From Pseudomonadota bacterium (lineage in GTDB: Bacteria; Myxococcota_A; UBA796; GCA-2862545): DNA of 32,529 nt. Made by a program: the position numbers and the translations under genes. Positions 9,686-16,765 of the stretch are shown here, in pieces. The number at the start of each line of letters is the position of its first letter. Position 1 is the stretch's first letter. The notes under the pieces were generated by a model. It was not told where the DNA came from and did no database searches. It worked only from the letters and a program-made list of their open reading frames with translations. The stretch spans positions 1 to 32,529 of the forward strand of contig PKDJ01000142.1 in NCBI GenBank assembly GCA_002862545.1. Direction: 5' to 3'.

Positions 9686-10363
9686 TCACGGTGTGCTGGT
9701 GCCTAGGGTCGCGTCCGTGATGCGCTCGTGCAGCCAGGTCCGGATGGTGGCGATCTCCGGTCCCGTGACCTGATGGGCGCCCGCAAAGGGGAAGAAGTCT
9801 GCCTTGCGGCCCTCCTTCACGGCCTCGTAGGCGCTCCTGCCGCGAGCGATGGGGACCACGTCGTCGTGGGTGCCGTGGCAGAACAGCATCGGCGTGGCGG
9901 CGTTTGCGGCGCTGGCTTCGGCAGAGAGTGCCTCGGGGAGCACGAGGTAGGCCGAGAGGACCATGACTCCGGCGAGCGGTTGGTCGTGGCGGAGGCCGAG
10001 GTGCAGTGCCATGGCGCCACCCTGTGAGAAGCCGGCGAGCACGATCCGATGGTCTGCAACGCCGCGCTCCCGCTCACGGACGACGAGCTCCCGCAGCGCA
10101 GCCTCTGCCTCGCGGATGGTGACGGCGTCCTCCCGATTCGGTCCTGGCTCGAGCGTCCGGATGTCGTACCAGGCTGGCATCTGGTAGCCGTTGTTCATCG
10201 TGACGGCGCGGTGGGGTGCCTGCGGGAACACGAAGCGCACGTCCGGGAGACCCAGCAGGGGTACGATGGGCTCGAAGTCGTGCTTGGACGCGCCGAGCCC
10301 GTGCATCCAGATGATGGTGGCTGCGGCGCCGGTCTTCGGTCCGAGCTCCAGCGTGTCGAGCAT
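9686..10363 (-). CDS. Alpha/beta-hydrolase carboxylesterase (phospholipase/carboxylesterase family)
   Basis: A 225-residue cytoplasmic-type serine esterase of the small carboxylesterase / acyl-protein thioesterase family (usual length 210-225). The start is ATG 10363 with GGAGGGTAC directly before it; a longer in-frame extension to 11251 runs antisense over the next gene and is rejected. Visible features are the oxyanion HGLGAS (21-26), the PQAPHR segment (47-52), GFSQGG with nucleophile Ser113, HGTHDDVVP with catalytic Asp167, and GAH with catalytic His197. It would hydrolyse short-chain carboxylic esters or lipid acyl esters. The gene is divergent from the TRAP operon, with 135 bases between the starts. 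Confidence 0.9.
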   Translation of the reverse strand: MLDTLELGPKTGAAATIIWMHGLGASKHDFEPIVPLLGLPDVRFVFPQAPHRAVTMNNGYQMPAWYDIRTLEPGPNREDAVTIREAEAALRELVVRERERGVADHRIVLAGFSQGGAMALHLGLRHDQPLAGVMVLSAYLVLPEALSAEASAANAATPMLFCHGTHDDVVPIARGRSAYEAVKEGRKADFFPFAGAHQVTGPEIATIRTWLHERITDATLGTSTP

Positions 10364-10443
10364 GTACCCTCCGTGGGGGCGCCGTATCCAGGCTCGTCCG
10401 TCGCTACCGCTCCCGGCTCGGACGTGCGGACGGTGGGGGATGC

Positions 10444-10475
10444 TTGTCGACACCGCAGGCCTCTGCGGAATACGG
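10444..10475 (+). promoter_or_regulatory. Promoter-like region with operator-like inverted repeat before the TRAP operon
   Basis: TTGTCG (10444-10449) could be a -35 and the AAT of GGAATACGG (10467-10475) part of a -10. Between them is a perfect interrupted palindrome, CCGCAG (10453-10458) and CTGCGG (10463-10468), spaced by four bases. A repressor bound there would block the promoter. It lies 30-45 bases before the first gene start. Confidence 0.35.
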
Positions 10476-10498
10476 CGGGCACCCTCGCTGGAGGCCCG

Positions 10499-11566
10499 GT
10501 GTCCCGCCTGACCATCCTCGCCGCCCTGACTGGCTTGCTCGCTCTCGGCTCGGCCTGCAGTCGCAAGATCGAGCGCTTCACGATCGACCGCGTCGTCGAT
10601 CGCTCGCTGCGACAAGACGATCTCCGCAAGGCCTGCGCCCTCGGAGAGTCCCTCACGCACGCGCTGACTGCGCTGCCCAAGCAGAGCAACCCGCCGCGCA
10701 AGGCTCTGGTCATCGCCGAGGCGACCGCGGGCATGTGCGACGAGCTCGCAGCCCGTGAGGCCGAGCTGGACGTAGCCCGCGCGAAGGAGACGCTCTCGGC
10801 GCTCGGCGAGGGTCGGATGCCCGAGATCACCGACGCCCGGATCGAGGCAGACCGCCACAACATCAACGCGGCTCGACGCTTCGATCGCTCCTGGCAGCAC
10901 TTGGTCGAGATCTACGGCGATGTCGGCGGAATCGATGCCGAGTGCCCGAGTGTGAAGGAGAAGGACGAGATCGTGTACCTGATCGGCCTGATCAGCGGCA
11001 CGCTCTCGGTGCTCCGCGATCGCACGAGCGGCGGCACCCTGGAGCTCCCCCTCGATCGCATCAACGCCGTGGGGCGGGCCGCGGGCTGCCTCGACGACGA
11101 GCGCTGGTGGCATGCGCCGCGCGCGATTCAGGCTGCTGCCTGGGCCACGGTGCCCGGCACGGCTCCGGAGGGGGTCGACCCGTGGCAGGTCCTGACCGAG
11201 GCCGCGGAGGCCGGAGAAGCTACCGGCGTTCGGGTGGCGCGCGCCCTGCACGTTCGCATCGCGAGCAACGCGGGCTTGTCAGAGATGGTCTCTGAGGGAA
11301 TCACGGCCCATGCTTCTTCGTTGGAGCAGACAGAGATGGACATGGAGTGGGCGCTGATGGACGAGTATGCGCGCCTGGTCACGCTGCACGAGTCGGATCT
11401 GTTATGGACCGACGGCGAAGGTCACCGGACGCCCGCTCTGGGCGAGCTACCGACTGACGAGGCCGACAGCGGACCGGCGGTCGACCCGTTCGGTGGCGAC
11501 CCCTTCGGAGGCGACCCCTTTGGTGAGCCCGAAAGCACCGACGAAGCCAGTGAGGAATCCGAATGA
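10499..11566 (+). CDS. Helical lipoprotein of the TRAP operon, TatT-like by position, with C-terminal DPF repeats
   Basis: A 355-residue protein from GTG 10499, preceded by GGAGG at 10490-10494. The signal peptide ends LALGSAC, lipidating Cys20. Residues about 25-310 are almost entirely helix-forming with regular Ala/Leu spacing, as in a TPR-like solenoid, and contain conserved-looking Cys pairs. The tail is acidic and carries DPFGG-DPFGG-DPFGE (from residue 329). The stop overlaps the solute-binding protein start (ATGA). Lipoprotein, binding protein, permease is the order of TPR-protein-associated TRAP transporters (TatT-TatP-QM of Treponema). I therefore infer a TatT-like partner that docks the binding protein. 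Sequence similarity to TatT itself is not evident to me. Confidence 0.75.
   Translation: MSRLTILAALTGLLALGSACSRKIERFTIDRVVDRSLRQDDLRKACALGESLTHALTALPKQSNPPRKALVIAEATAGMCDELAAREAELDVARAKETLSALGEGRMPEITDARIEADRHNINAARRFDRSWQHLVEIYGDVGGIDAECPSVKEKDEIVYLIGLISGTLSVLRDRTSGGTLELPLDRINAVGRAAGCLDDERWWHAPRAIQAAAWATVPGTAPEGVDPWQVLTEAAEAGEATGVRVARALHVRIASNAGLSEMVSEGITAHASSLEQTEMDMEWALMDEYARLVTLHESDLLWTDGEGHRTPALGELPTDEADSGPAVDPFGGDPFGGDPFGEPESTDEASEESE
11483..11524 (+). repeat. Three tandem DPFGG motifs at the lipoprotein C-terminus
   Basis: Codons for Asp-Pro-Phe recur every five residues (codons beginning at 11483, 11498 and 11513) near the end of the lipoprotein. The same tripeptide occurs ten times in the permease gene two positions downstream. 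Confidence 0.9.
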
Positions 11567-12567
11567 TGCTGTCGCGACGACTCTCTTCCGCCCTCGCGGC
11601 GGCCGCAGTTGCCCTGGGTGTGGCGGGTACCGCCCACGCCGAGAGCCGCACCGTGTGTGCCTACGACCCCGCGGGCAAGGCCGGTGACTACTACCGGATG
11701 CTCGACTCCTGGGCGACCGAGGCCGGTGGCTGGGGCCACCAGATCGAGATCAAGGCCTACACCGACGAGGAGACGGCGGCGAAGGACTACGAGGCGGGCG
11801 TCTGTGACGGCGTGGTCGCCACCGGCGTCCGGCTGCAGCGCTTCAACCGCTTCGCGTCGACCATCGAGGCCATCGGCGGACTGCCGGAGTACAACCTGCT
11901 CCATCAGCTGGTCGATGCCTTCGTGAAGTACCCGTCGTCTGCGAAGTACCTGCGCAACAACGACAACGAGACCGTCGGCATCGTGCCGGTCGGCAAGGTC
12001 TACCTGTTCGTGCGCGACCGCAACATCGACACGGTCGCCGACCTTGCGGGCAAGCGCATCGCCACGCTCGACTACGACGAGCCGTCCAAGGCGATGGTCG
12101 AGCGGGTCGGCGCGATCATGGTGCCCGCCGATCTCGGAACGCTCGGGCCGAAGTTCAACAACGGCGACGTGGATGCTTGCTACGCCACGGCACCGGTGTA
12201 CCAGCCCTTCGAGCTGCACCGTGGTGTCGGCTCTGCCGGGGGCATCGTCAAGCTCCCGCTGGCGCAGGCCACGCTGCAGATCATGATCAAGCACGAGCGC
12301 TTCTCCGACGACTTCGGCACCAAGTCGCGTGCCTGGTGGAGCAAGGAGTTCGGCAAGGCGCTCGCCATGGTCGAGAAGACCGAGGCCGCCATCCCGGCCG
12401 ACAAGTGGATCGAGATTCCGGCGGAGAAGCACCCGGACTTCGATGACATGTTCGGCACGGTCCGCGATGGTCTCAAGGCCTCCGGGGCCTACGACGGCAA
12501 GATGCTGTCGACCCTGAAGAAGATCCGCTGCGCGGCCGATAGCTCTCGTGCCGAGTGCGCTGGATAG
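11563..12567 (+). CDS. Periplasmic solute-binding protein, AdeT1/2 (TRAP-associated) family
   Basis: A 334-residue protein with a Sec signal peptide (cleavage after AGTAHA, residue about 26). The mature part matches the AdeT1/2 'putative solute-binding protein' family: CAYDPAGKAGDYYRML at the start, AGVCDGVVATGVR, then IEAIGG, YLFVRDR, GKRIATLDYDEPS, KFNNGDVDACYA and a C-terminal KIRCAADSSRAEC. It folds as a two-lobed DctP-like binding protein and would deliver a ligand to the permease. The ligand is unknown; acid or amphipathic molecules are usual for TRAP systems. It overlaps the lipoprotein gene by four bases, and an mRNA hairpin follows it. AdeT relatives were once described as efflux components, but this context argues for uptake. 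Confidence 0.88.
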   Translation: MMLSRRLSSALAAAAVALGVAGTAHAESRTVCAYDPAGKAGDYYRMLDSWATEAGGWGHQIEIKAYTDEETAAKDYEAGVCDGVVATGVRLQRFNRFASTIEAIGGLPEYNLLHQLVDAFVKYPSSAKYLRNNDNETVGIVPVGKVYLFVRDRNIDTVADLAGKRIATLDYDEPSKAMVERVGAIMVPADLGTLGPKFNNGDVDACYATAPVYQPFELHRGVGSAGGIVKLPLAQATLQIMIKHERFSDDFGTKSRAWWSKEFGKALAMVEKTEAAIPADKWIEIPAEKHPDFDDMFGTVRDGLKASGAYDGKMLSTLKKIRCAADSSRAECAG

Positions 12568-12600
12568 CTCTCGAGTCGGCCGCCTCGACGTGACGAGAGC
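12567..12600. terminator. Intercistronic hairpin between the binding protein and permease genes
   Basis: GCTCTCG (12567-12573, starting in the stop codon) pairs with CGAGAGC (12594-12600). Inside the loop GTCG (12575-12578) can pair with CGAC (12586-12589). Such hairpins often attenuate or protect the upstream message, so that the binding protein is made in excess over the permease. Confidence 0.5.
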
Positions 12601-12646
12601 GGCCACCCCCGGATAGGCGCCCCCGAAGCTGCAGGAGGGTGCGTCC

Positions 12647-14989
12647 GTGGGTTCTCATCACGGCAGACCGCTGGGCGGGGCGACCTACATCGCCACCACC
12701 CTGATCTTCGTCGGGCTCCTCGCGGTGCTCGGCGTCGGGCTCGCGCCCAACCTGAACACGCGCGTAGTGGGCATCGGTGAGGCCATCTGGCCCAACTACG
12801 CCCGTGATCTCCGTGCCGATCCAGAGGAGCCGACGTGCGATCTGGAGGACATCCGGACGAAGCTCGCCCAGTGCCCTCCCGAGGAGGCGACCGCGGAGAA
12901 ACAGGCCGGTGGTGACCCGTTCGGCGGCGCAGACCCCTTCGCGGACGACGGTGAGGCCGAGGAGGGGGCTGACCCCTTCGCGGGCGAAGACCCCTTCGCC
13001 GAGGACGGCGAGGATGAGGGCTCCGACGAGGCTGAGGCTGCGGACCCGTTCGCGGGGGAGGACCCCTTTGCAGAGGAGGGCGAGCCCGAGGCGGACGCTG
13101 GCGACGCGGACGCTGGCGACGACCCCTTCGCGGGTGCTGATCCCTTCGCCGACGAGGGTGACGATTCGGCCGGGGAGGGGGACGATCCCTTCGCTGGCGA
13201 CGACCCCTTCGCTGAGGACGCCCCCGCGAAGCCAAAGGTGAACTGCGCTGCGCTCTACAACCTCGAGGAGCGCTGCGAGATCCGGCACGCGGCCTACACC
13301 GACATCCAGAGCCGCCTGACCCCCGGCGTCAAGCGCTTCCGCTCGCTCGAGCTGACCGTCGCGGGGCTCGCCAAGTTCCCCTATTGGAAGCACCTGCTCG
13401 TCATCTTGGTGCTCTTGGGCGGCTTCGCCACGACGGCCCATCGGGCGCACATCGCGCTTCGCGAGCCGCGCAATCGGCCCGAGCACCTGCTCACCCAGGT
13501 CACCCAGCTCGTGTCGCATCTGCTGCTCGCAGTCAGCTGTGGCTTCGACTGGCAGGTGCAGCAGACGAGCTCTGCAGAGCTTCAGGATCCCGAGCTGCCT
13601 GTGATCTGGGGCGTCGGCTTCCTGGTCCTCTCGGCGCTGAACGTCATCAACATGGTGCGCACGCCCAAGGAAGACGAGGGGCCCACCAGTCCCGCGCGCC
13701 TCGCCATGGTGGTGCCGCTCTATGCCTGGATGGTGCTCATCGGGGGCATCTGGTTCCTCCTGCTGGAGGGCCACTGGTCGGGTCAGGCGATCTACCTGCA
13801 CAAGTTCGCCCAGATCCCGACGATCTACCTCGGCATCGGGCTGTACATCTGGGCCGGTATGCTGATGTCCCAGACGCGCATCGCGCGGCGTTTCTTCGAC
13901 CTCCTGCTGCCGTTCAACCTGCCGCCTGCGCTGCTTGCTTGGGTCGTGGTGCTGCTTGCGGCAATCCCGACGGCCTACTCGGGTGCCTCGGGGATCTTCG
14001 TGATCGCAGCGGGTGCGGTCATCTTCGAGCGGCTCACGGCCGCGGGCGCGCCGAAGCGCCTCGCGCTGGCGGCGACGGCGATGTCCGGAAGCCTCGGTGT
14101 CGTTCTGCGTCCCTGCCTGGTGGTCGTGCTCATCGCCGTCCTCAACAAGCAGGTGACCACGGACGAGCTCTTTGGCCGCGGGCTGCAGGTGTTCGTGCTC
14201 ACAGCGACGCTGTTCCTCATCGCGATGCTCCTCGTCAACCGGGAGGGCTTCCGGCTGGCGCCGCTCGGTGAGGCGCTCCCGAAGGTGGGCAGGGCAACGC
14301 TGCGCATCCTTCCGTACGGCCTCATTGCGGCTGGCGTGATGCTGTTCTATGGCGTCGTCCTCGAGACCCGCCTGTCGGAGCACACCGCGCCCTACATCAT
14401 GCCTGGGCTGTTGCTGGCGCTCGTGATCTACGATCGCCTCTTCGTCGCCGACGGCCCCGACGACCCTCCTGCTGCAGAGGGCGAGGAGGGGCTCTGGCCA
14501 GCGCTGTTCTCGGCGACCCACGAGTCGTCGAGCCACGTCGGTGCCTTGCTGACGGTGATGTTCGCGAGTGTCGGGCTCGGCGGTGTCGTCGAGCGCTCGG
14601 ACTTCATGGCCATCCTGCCGGAGCAGTTCGGCTCCACCTTCCTCACGATGGCCTTCCTCGTCGTGGTGATGGTGCTCATCGGCATGACGATGGACGCGCT
14701 CGGCGCCGTGGTCCTCGTCTCGGTCAGCGTGAGCAAGGTCGCCTACGACAACGGCATCGACCCGGTTCACTTCTGGATGATGGTGCTCGTGGCCTTCGAG
14801 CTCGGCTACCTCACGCCACCGGTCGCGCTGAACCATCTCCTGGCCCGCCAGGTGATCGGAGACGCCGCGAAGGTCGAAGACGACCCGCAGCCCAACTTCT
14901 ACCGAAGCTACGAGCACCTGATCGTGCCGGTCGCGGTCATGGGCACGGCGTTGATCCTCGTCGCCTTCGTGCCGCTGGCGTTCTACTGA
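12647..14989 (+). CDS. Fused TRAP transporter small+large permease with an acidic DPF-repeat loop
   Basis: A 780-residue membrane protein from GTG 12647, with AGGAGGG at 12633-12639. TM1 lies at about 14-34. A loop of about 210 residues follows and is predicted periplasmic. It holds Cys64, Cys76, Cys200 and Cys210 flanking a strongly acidic stretch with ten DPF motifs in five pairs (Asp 90/96, 109/115, 133/139, 159/165, 180/186). Residues about 245-440 give the DctQ-like helices. About 440-780 is the DctM-like permease, recognisable from MTMDALGA, the GIDPVHFW motif and LTPPVALNHLL near the end. It would move the bound solute using an ion gradient. The DPF loop is not a known part of TRAP permeases. 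Confidence 0.88.
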   Translation: MGSHHGRPLGGATYIATTLIFVGLLAVLGVGLAPNLNTRVVGIGEAIWPNYARDLRADPEEPTCDLEDIRTKLAQCPPEEATAEKQAGGDPFGGADPFADDGEAEEGADPFAGEDPFAEDGEDEGSDEAEAADPFAGEDPFAEEGEPEADAGDADAGDDPFAGADPFADEGDDSAGEGDDPFAGDDPFAEDAPAKPKVNCAALYNLEERCEIRHAAYTDIQSRLTPGVKRFRSLELTVAGLAKFPYWKHLLVILVLLGGFATTAHRAHIALREPRNRPEHLLTQVTQLVSHLLLAVSCGFDWQVQQTSSAELQDPELPVIWGVGFLVLSALNVINMVRTPKEDEGPTSPARLAMVVPLYAWMVLIGGIWFLLLEGHWSGQAIYLHKFAQIPTIYLGIGLYIWAGMLMSQTRIARRFFDLLLPFNLPPALLAWVVVLLAAIPTAYSGASGIFVIAAGAVIFERLTAAGAPKRLALAATAMSGSLGVVLRPCLVVVLIAVLNKQVTTDELFGRGLQVFVLTATLFLIAMLLVNREGFRLAPLGEALPKVGRATLRILPYGLIAAGVMLFYGVVLETRLSEHTAPYIMPGLLLALVIYDRLFVADGPDDPPAAEGEEGLWPALFSATHESSSHVGALLTVMFASVGLGGVVERSDFMAILPEQFGSTFLTMAFLVVVMVLIGMTMDALGAVVLVSVSVSKVAYDNGIDPVHFWMMVLVAFELGYLTPPVALNHLLARQVIGDAAKVEDDPQPNFYRSYEHLIVPVAVMGTALILVAFVPLAFY
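12914..13216 (+). repeat. Coding repeat: five pairs of Asp-Pro-Phe motifs
   Basis: The unit is approximately DPF-A/G-G-x-DPF-A-x-D/E. Members of a pair are six residues apart and the pairs start 19-26 residues apart. The spacers are rich in Asp, Glu, Gly and Ala. At DNA level the units share GACCCCTTCGC-like words, suggesting internal duplication. The unequal spacing and coding frame exclude a CRISPR array. Confidence 0.9.
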
Positions 14990-14999
14990 TCGCCCCGAA

Positions 15000-15020
15000 C
15001 CTGCCGGGCCCGCCGGCAGG
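15000..15020. terminator. Hairpin ending the TRAP operon
   Basis: CCTGCCGG (15000-15007) and CCGGCAGG (15013-15020) form a perfect 8-bp GC stem with a 5-base loop, ten bases after the permease stop. A G-rich run, not T-rich, follows, so it may be Rho-assisted. Confidence 0.6.
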
Positions 15021-15044
15021 GCGGGGGTCCGGCTCGCAGCTGGT

Positions 15045-15050
15045 TAAGAG
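15045..15050 (+). promoter_or_regulatory. Putative -10 region (TAAGAG) placed for a leaderless ribD-like transcript
   Basis: GGTTAAGAG ends six bases before ATG 15057, and there is no Shine-Dalgarno sequence. The arrangement matches that at 8809-8814 on the other strand. Confidence 0.3.
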
Positions 15051-15056
15051 CGACCG

Positions 15057-15854
15057 ATGACGGACGCCGAGTGGATGGACCAGGCGCTTGCCGAGGCGCG
15101 TGCTGTTCGAGGCACAACGACGCCCAACCCGGCGGTCGGAGCGGTCGTCGTGCGTGGTGGGCATGCCCTCGGACGCGGTGCGACCCGCCCCGTCGGAGGA
15201 GCCCACGCCGAGGTCATGGCGCTGGCGGCCACGCGTGAGGCCGGACACGACCCGGCTGGGGCGACGATGTACGTCACGCTCGAGCCGTGCTGCCACTGGG
15301 GGCGCACGCCGCCCTGCACCAACGCGATTCTCGAGGCCCAGATCTCGCGGGTCGTCGTCGGCACGCTCGATCCCTTTCCTGCGGTGCAGGGGCGCGGCAT
15401 CCGCCTGCTCCAGGCCGCTGGCGTCAGCGTGGGGCTGGGGGTGAGGGAGGAGGCCTGTGCCCAGCAGATCCGCGGCTTTGCGCGTGCCACCCTGCACGGC
15501 CTGCCCGAGGTCGGGGTGCTCCGGGGGCCCGTCGAGGCGGCGGAGCGAGGCAGCTGGGATGCGGTGGTGATCGACTCGGCGACCTCAGCCATCGCTGGCG
15601 CTCATCGCGTGGTGTGGCTGGACGGTGGGCCGGTGCCCGCTGCGCTCGACAGCTCCGTGAGCCGGGTCTTGCGTCCGGAGCCAGGCACCGATCCTCGGAT
15701 CGAGGTCCTGCCACGCGGCCCCGACGGGATGTCCATCGAGTCCGTCCTCCGTGCGCTCGTCCGTGCGGGACTCCACCGGGTCTTGTTCCAGGTCAGTCCA
15801 CGCCGCACCGAGCTGCTCGTCGCCAGTGGCTTTGTCGACCACGAGGTCGGCTAG
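15057..15854 (+). CDS. ribD: RibD-like pyrimidine deaminase with a reduced reductase domain
   Basis: A 265-residue protein; bifunctional RibD is usually about 360-370. The N-terminal deaminase domain is complete: TTPNPAVGAVVV (21-32), GAHAE with zinc ligand His50 and proton shuttle Glu52, and TLEPCCHWGRTPPC with zinc ligands Cys78 and Cys87. It would deaminate the GTP-derived diaminopyrimidine in riboflavin synthesis. After residue about 140 the usual reductase opening (a K-x-A-x-S-x-D-G segment) is missing, and the VEGG nucleotide-binding signature near the end is replaced by FQVS. About 100 residues of the reductase domain are therefore lost, and reductase activity is unlikely. A separate reductase elsewhere, or a changed role, is inferred. 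It has no Shine-Dalgarno. Confidence 0.85.
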   Translation: MTDAEWMDQALAEARAVRGTTTPNPAVGAVVVRGGHALGRGATRPVGGAHAEVMALAATREAGHDPAGATMYVTLEPCCHWGRTPPCTNAILEAQISRVVVGTLDPFPAVQGRGIRLLQAAGVSVGLGVREEACAQQIRGFARATLHGLPEVGVLRGPVEAAERGSWDAVVIDSATSAIAGAHRVVWLDGGPVPAALDSSVSRVLRPEPGTDPRIEVLPRGPDGMSIESVLRALVRAGLHRVLFQVSPRRTELLVASGFVDHEVG

Positions 15855-16765
15855 TCCCGTCCCTCGAGGAAGCTCGTCTCGAGGCTCACGCCGCGCTGGA
15901 CGCCTCGGACCCCGACCCCTGCCTCGACCAGCAGTCGCATGACGACGACGCTCGCGGCATCCAGGTCGGCGCCAGCCGGGGCCTCCTGAACCCAGTGCGT
16001 CCCGTCGCGTCGCCAGCTGTGGTGGGGCAGATGCTCGGTGAGCGCGCTCAGCGGTGGGTCACCTGCGAGCTCCCAGACGACGACACCGCGCTGGCCCGTG
16101 ACCTCCGAGAGCGGGCCTTGGCGCACGCAGCGGCCGTGGTCGAGCATCACGACCCAGTCGCAGATGCGCTCCAGCTCGGCGAGGTTGTGACTGCTCACCA
16201 CCAGCGTCGTCTGGCCACGGAGGGCGGCGAGTGCGTCTCGCAGGCTGTGTGCCTGCACCGGATCCAGGCCCGCGAGGGGCTCGTCGAGCAGCACGAGCTC
16301 GGGACGACCGACGAGTGCCGAGGCCACCGCGACCCGTCGACGCATGCCGTGCGACAGCGTCGCGATGGCCGAATCGATGCGGTCCTCCAGGCGCACCAGG
16401 GTGAGGACGCGCTCGGATTCGCTCCTCGCCTCGGCGGCAGAGAGGCCCTGGAGGCGCCCCAGGTGGACGAGGAGCTCGGGTGGTGTGTGGCGGTCGGGGA
16501 GCTCGGCATCCTGGGGCAGAACGCCCAGGCGGCCCTTGAGGCGGGCAGGGCTGAAGCCGGGCTCGCCGAGAATGGAGACCTCACCCGAGTCAGCGAGCAG
16601 AAACCCAGAGACCACGGAGAATGCGGTGGTCTTGCCAGCGCCATTCGGCCCGACGAGTCCACACACCGCGCCGGTGGGTACCCGGAAGCTGCAGGCGTCC
16701 AGGGCCGGTGCCGCGCGTCGGCCGTAGCGCTTGGTCACCTCGCGGAAGAGCAGGGCATCGGTCAT
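15851..16765 (-). CDS. ABC transporter ATP-binding protein
   Basis: A 304-residue nucleotide-binding subunit. Visible are Walker A GPNGAGKTT (39-47), Q-loop Gln85 (VLPQDAE), signature LSHGM (137-141), Walker B LVLLDEP with Glu162, the D-loop AGLDP, and switch His193 (SSHN). The C-terminal 80 residues are an extra domain typical of ABC-2 type exporters of the CcmA/NatA class. The start ATG overlaps the permease stop (ATGA, 16762-16765). The stop shares the palindrome CTAG (15851-15854) with the convergent ribD stop. It is the last gene of a five-gene operon and would power the permease encoded just before it. Confidence 0.92.
   Translation of the reverse strand: MTDALLFREVTKRYGRRAAPALDACSFRVPTGAVCGLVGPNGAGKTTAFSVVSGFLLADSGEVSILGEPGFSPARLKGRLGVLPQDAELPDRHTPPELLVHLGRLQGLSAAEARSESERVLTLVRLEDRIDSAIATLSHGMRRRVAVASALVGRPELVLLDEPLAGLDPVQAHSLRDALAALRGQTTLVVSSHNLAELERICDWVVMLDHGRCVRQGPLSEVTGQRGVVVWELAGDPPLSALTEHLPHHSWRRDGTHWVQEAPAGADLDAASVVVMRLLVEAGVGVRGVQRGVSLETSFLEGRD

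Noticed and set aside
10364..11251. N-terminal extension of the esterase frame
   Set aside because: It runs antisense through the lipoprotein gene; a strong ribosome binding site and the family length fix the start at 10363.
12914..13216. CRISPR-like regular repeat
   Set aside because: The repeats are coding, imperfect and unevenly spaced, with no constant repeat/spacer lengths and no cas genes.
12473..14917. Long open frame (814 codons) antisense to the TRAP permease
   Set aside because: It is a third-position GC shadow: composition is dominated by Arg/His/Asp/Glu with no domain signal, while the opposite strand encodes a clear membrane protein.
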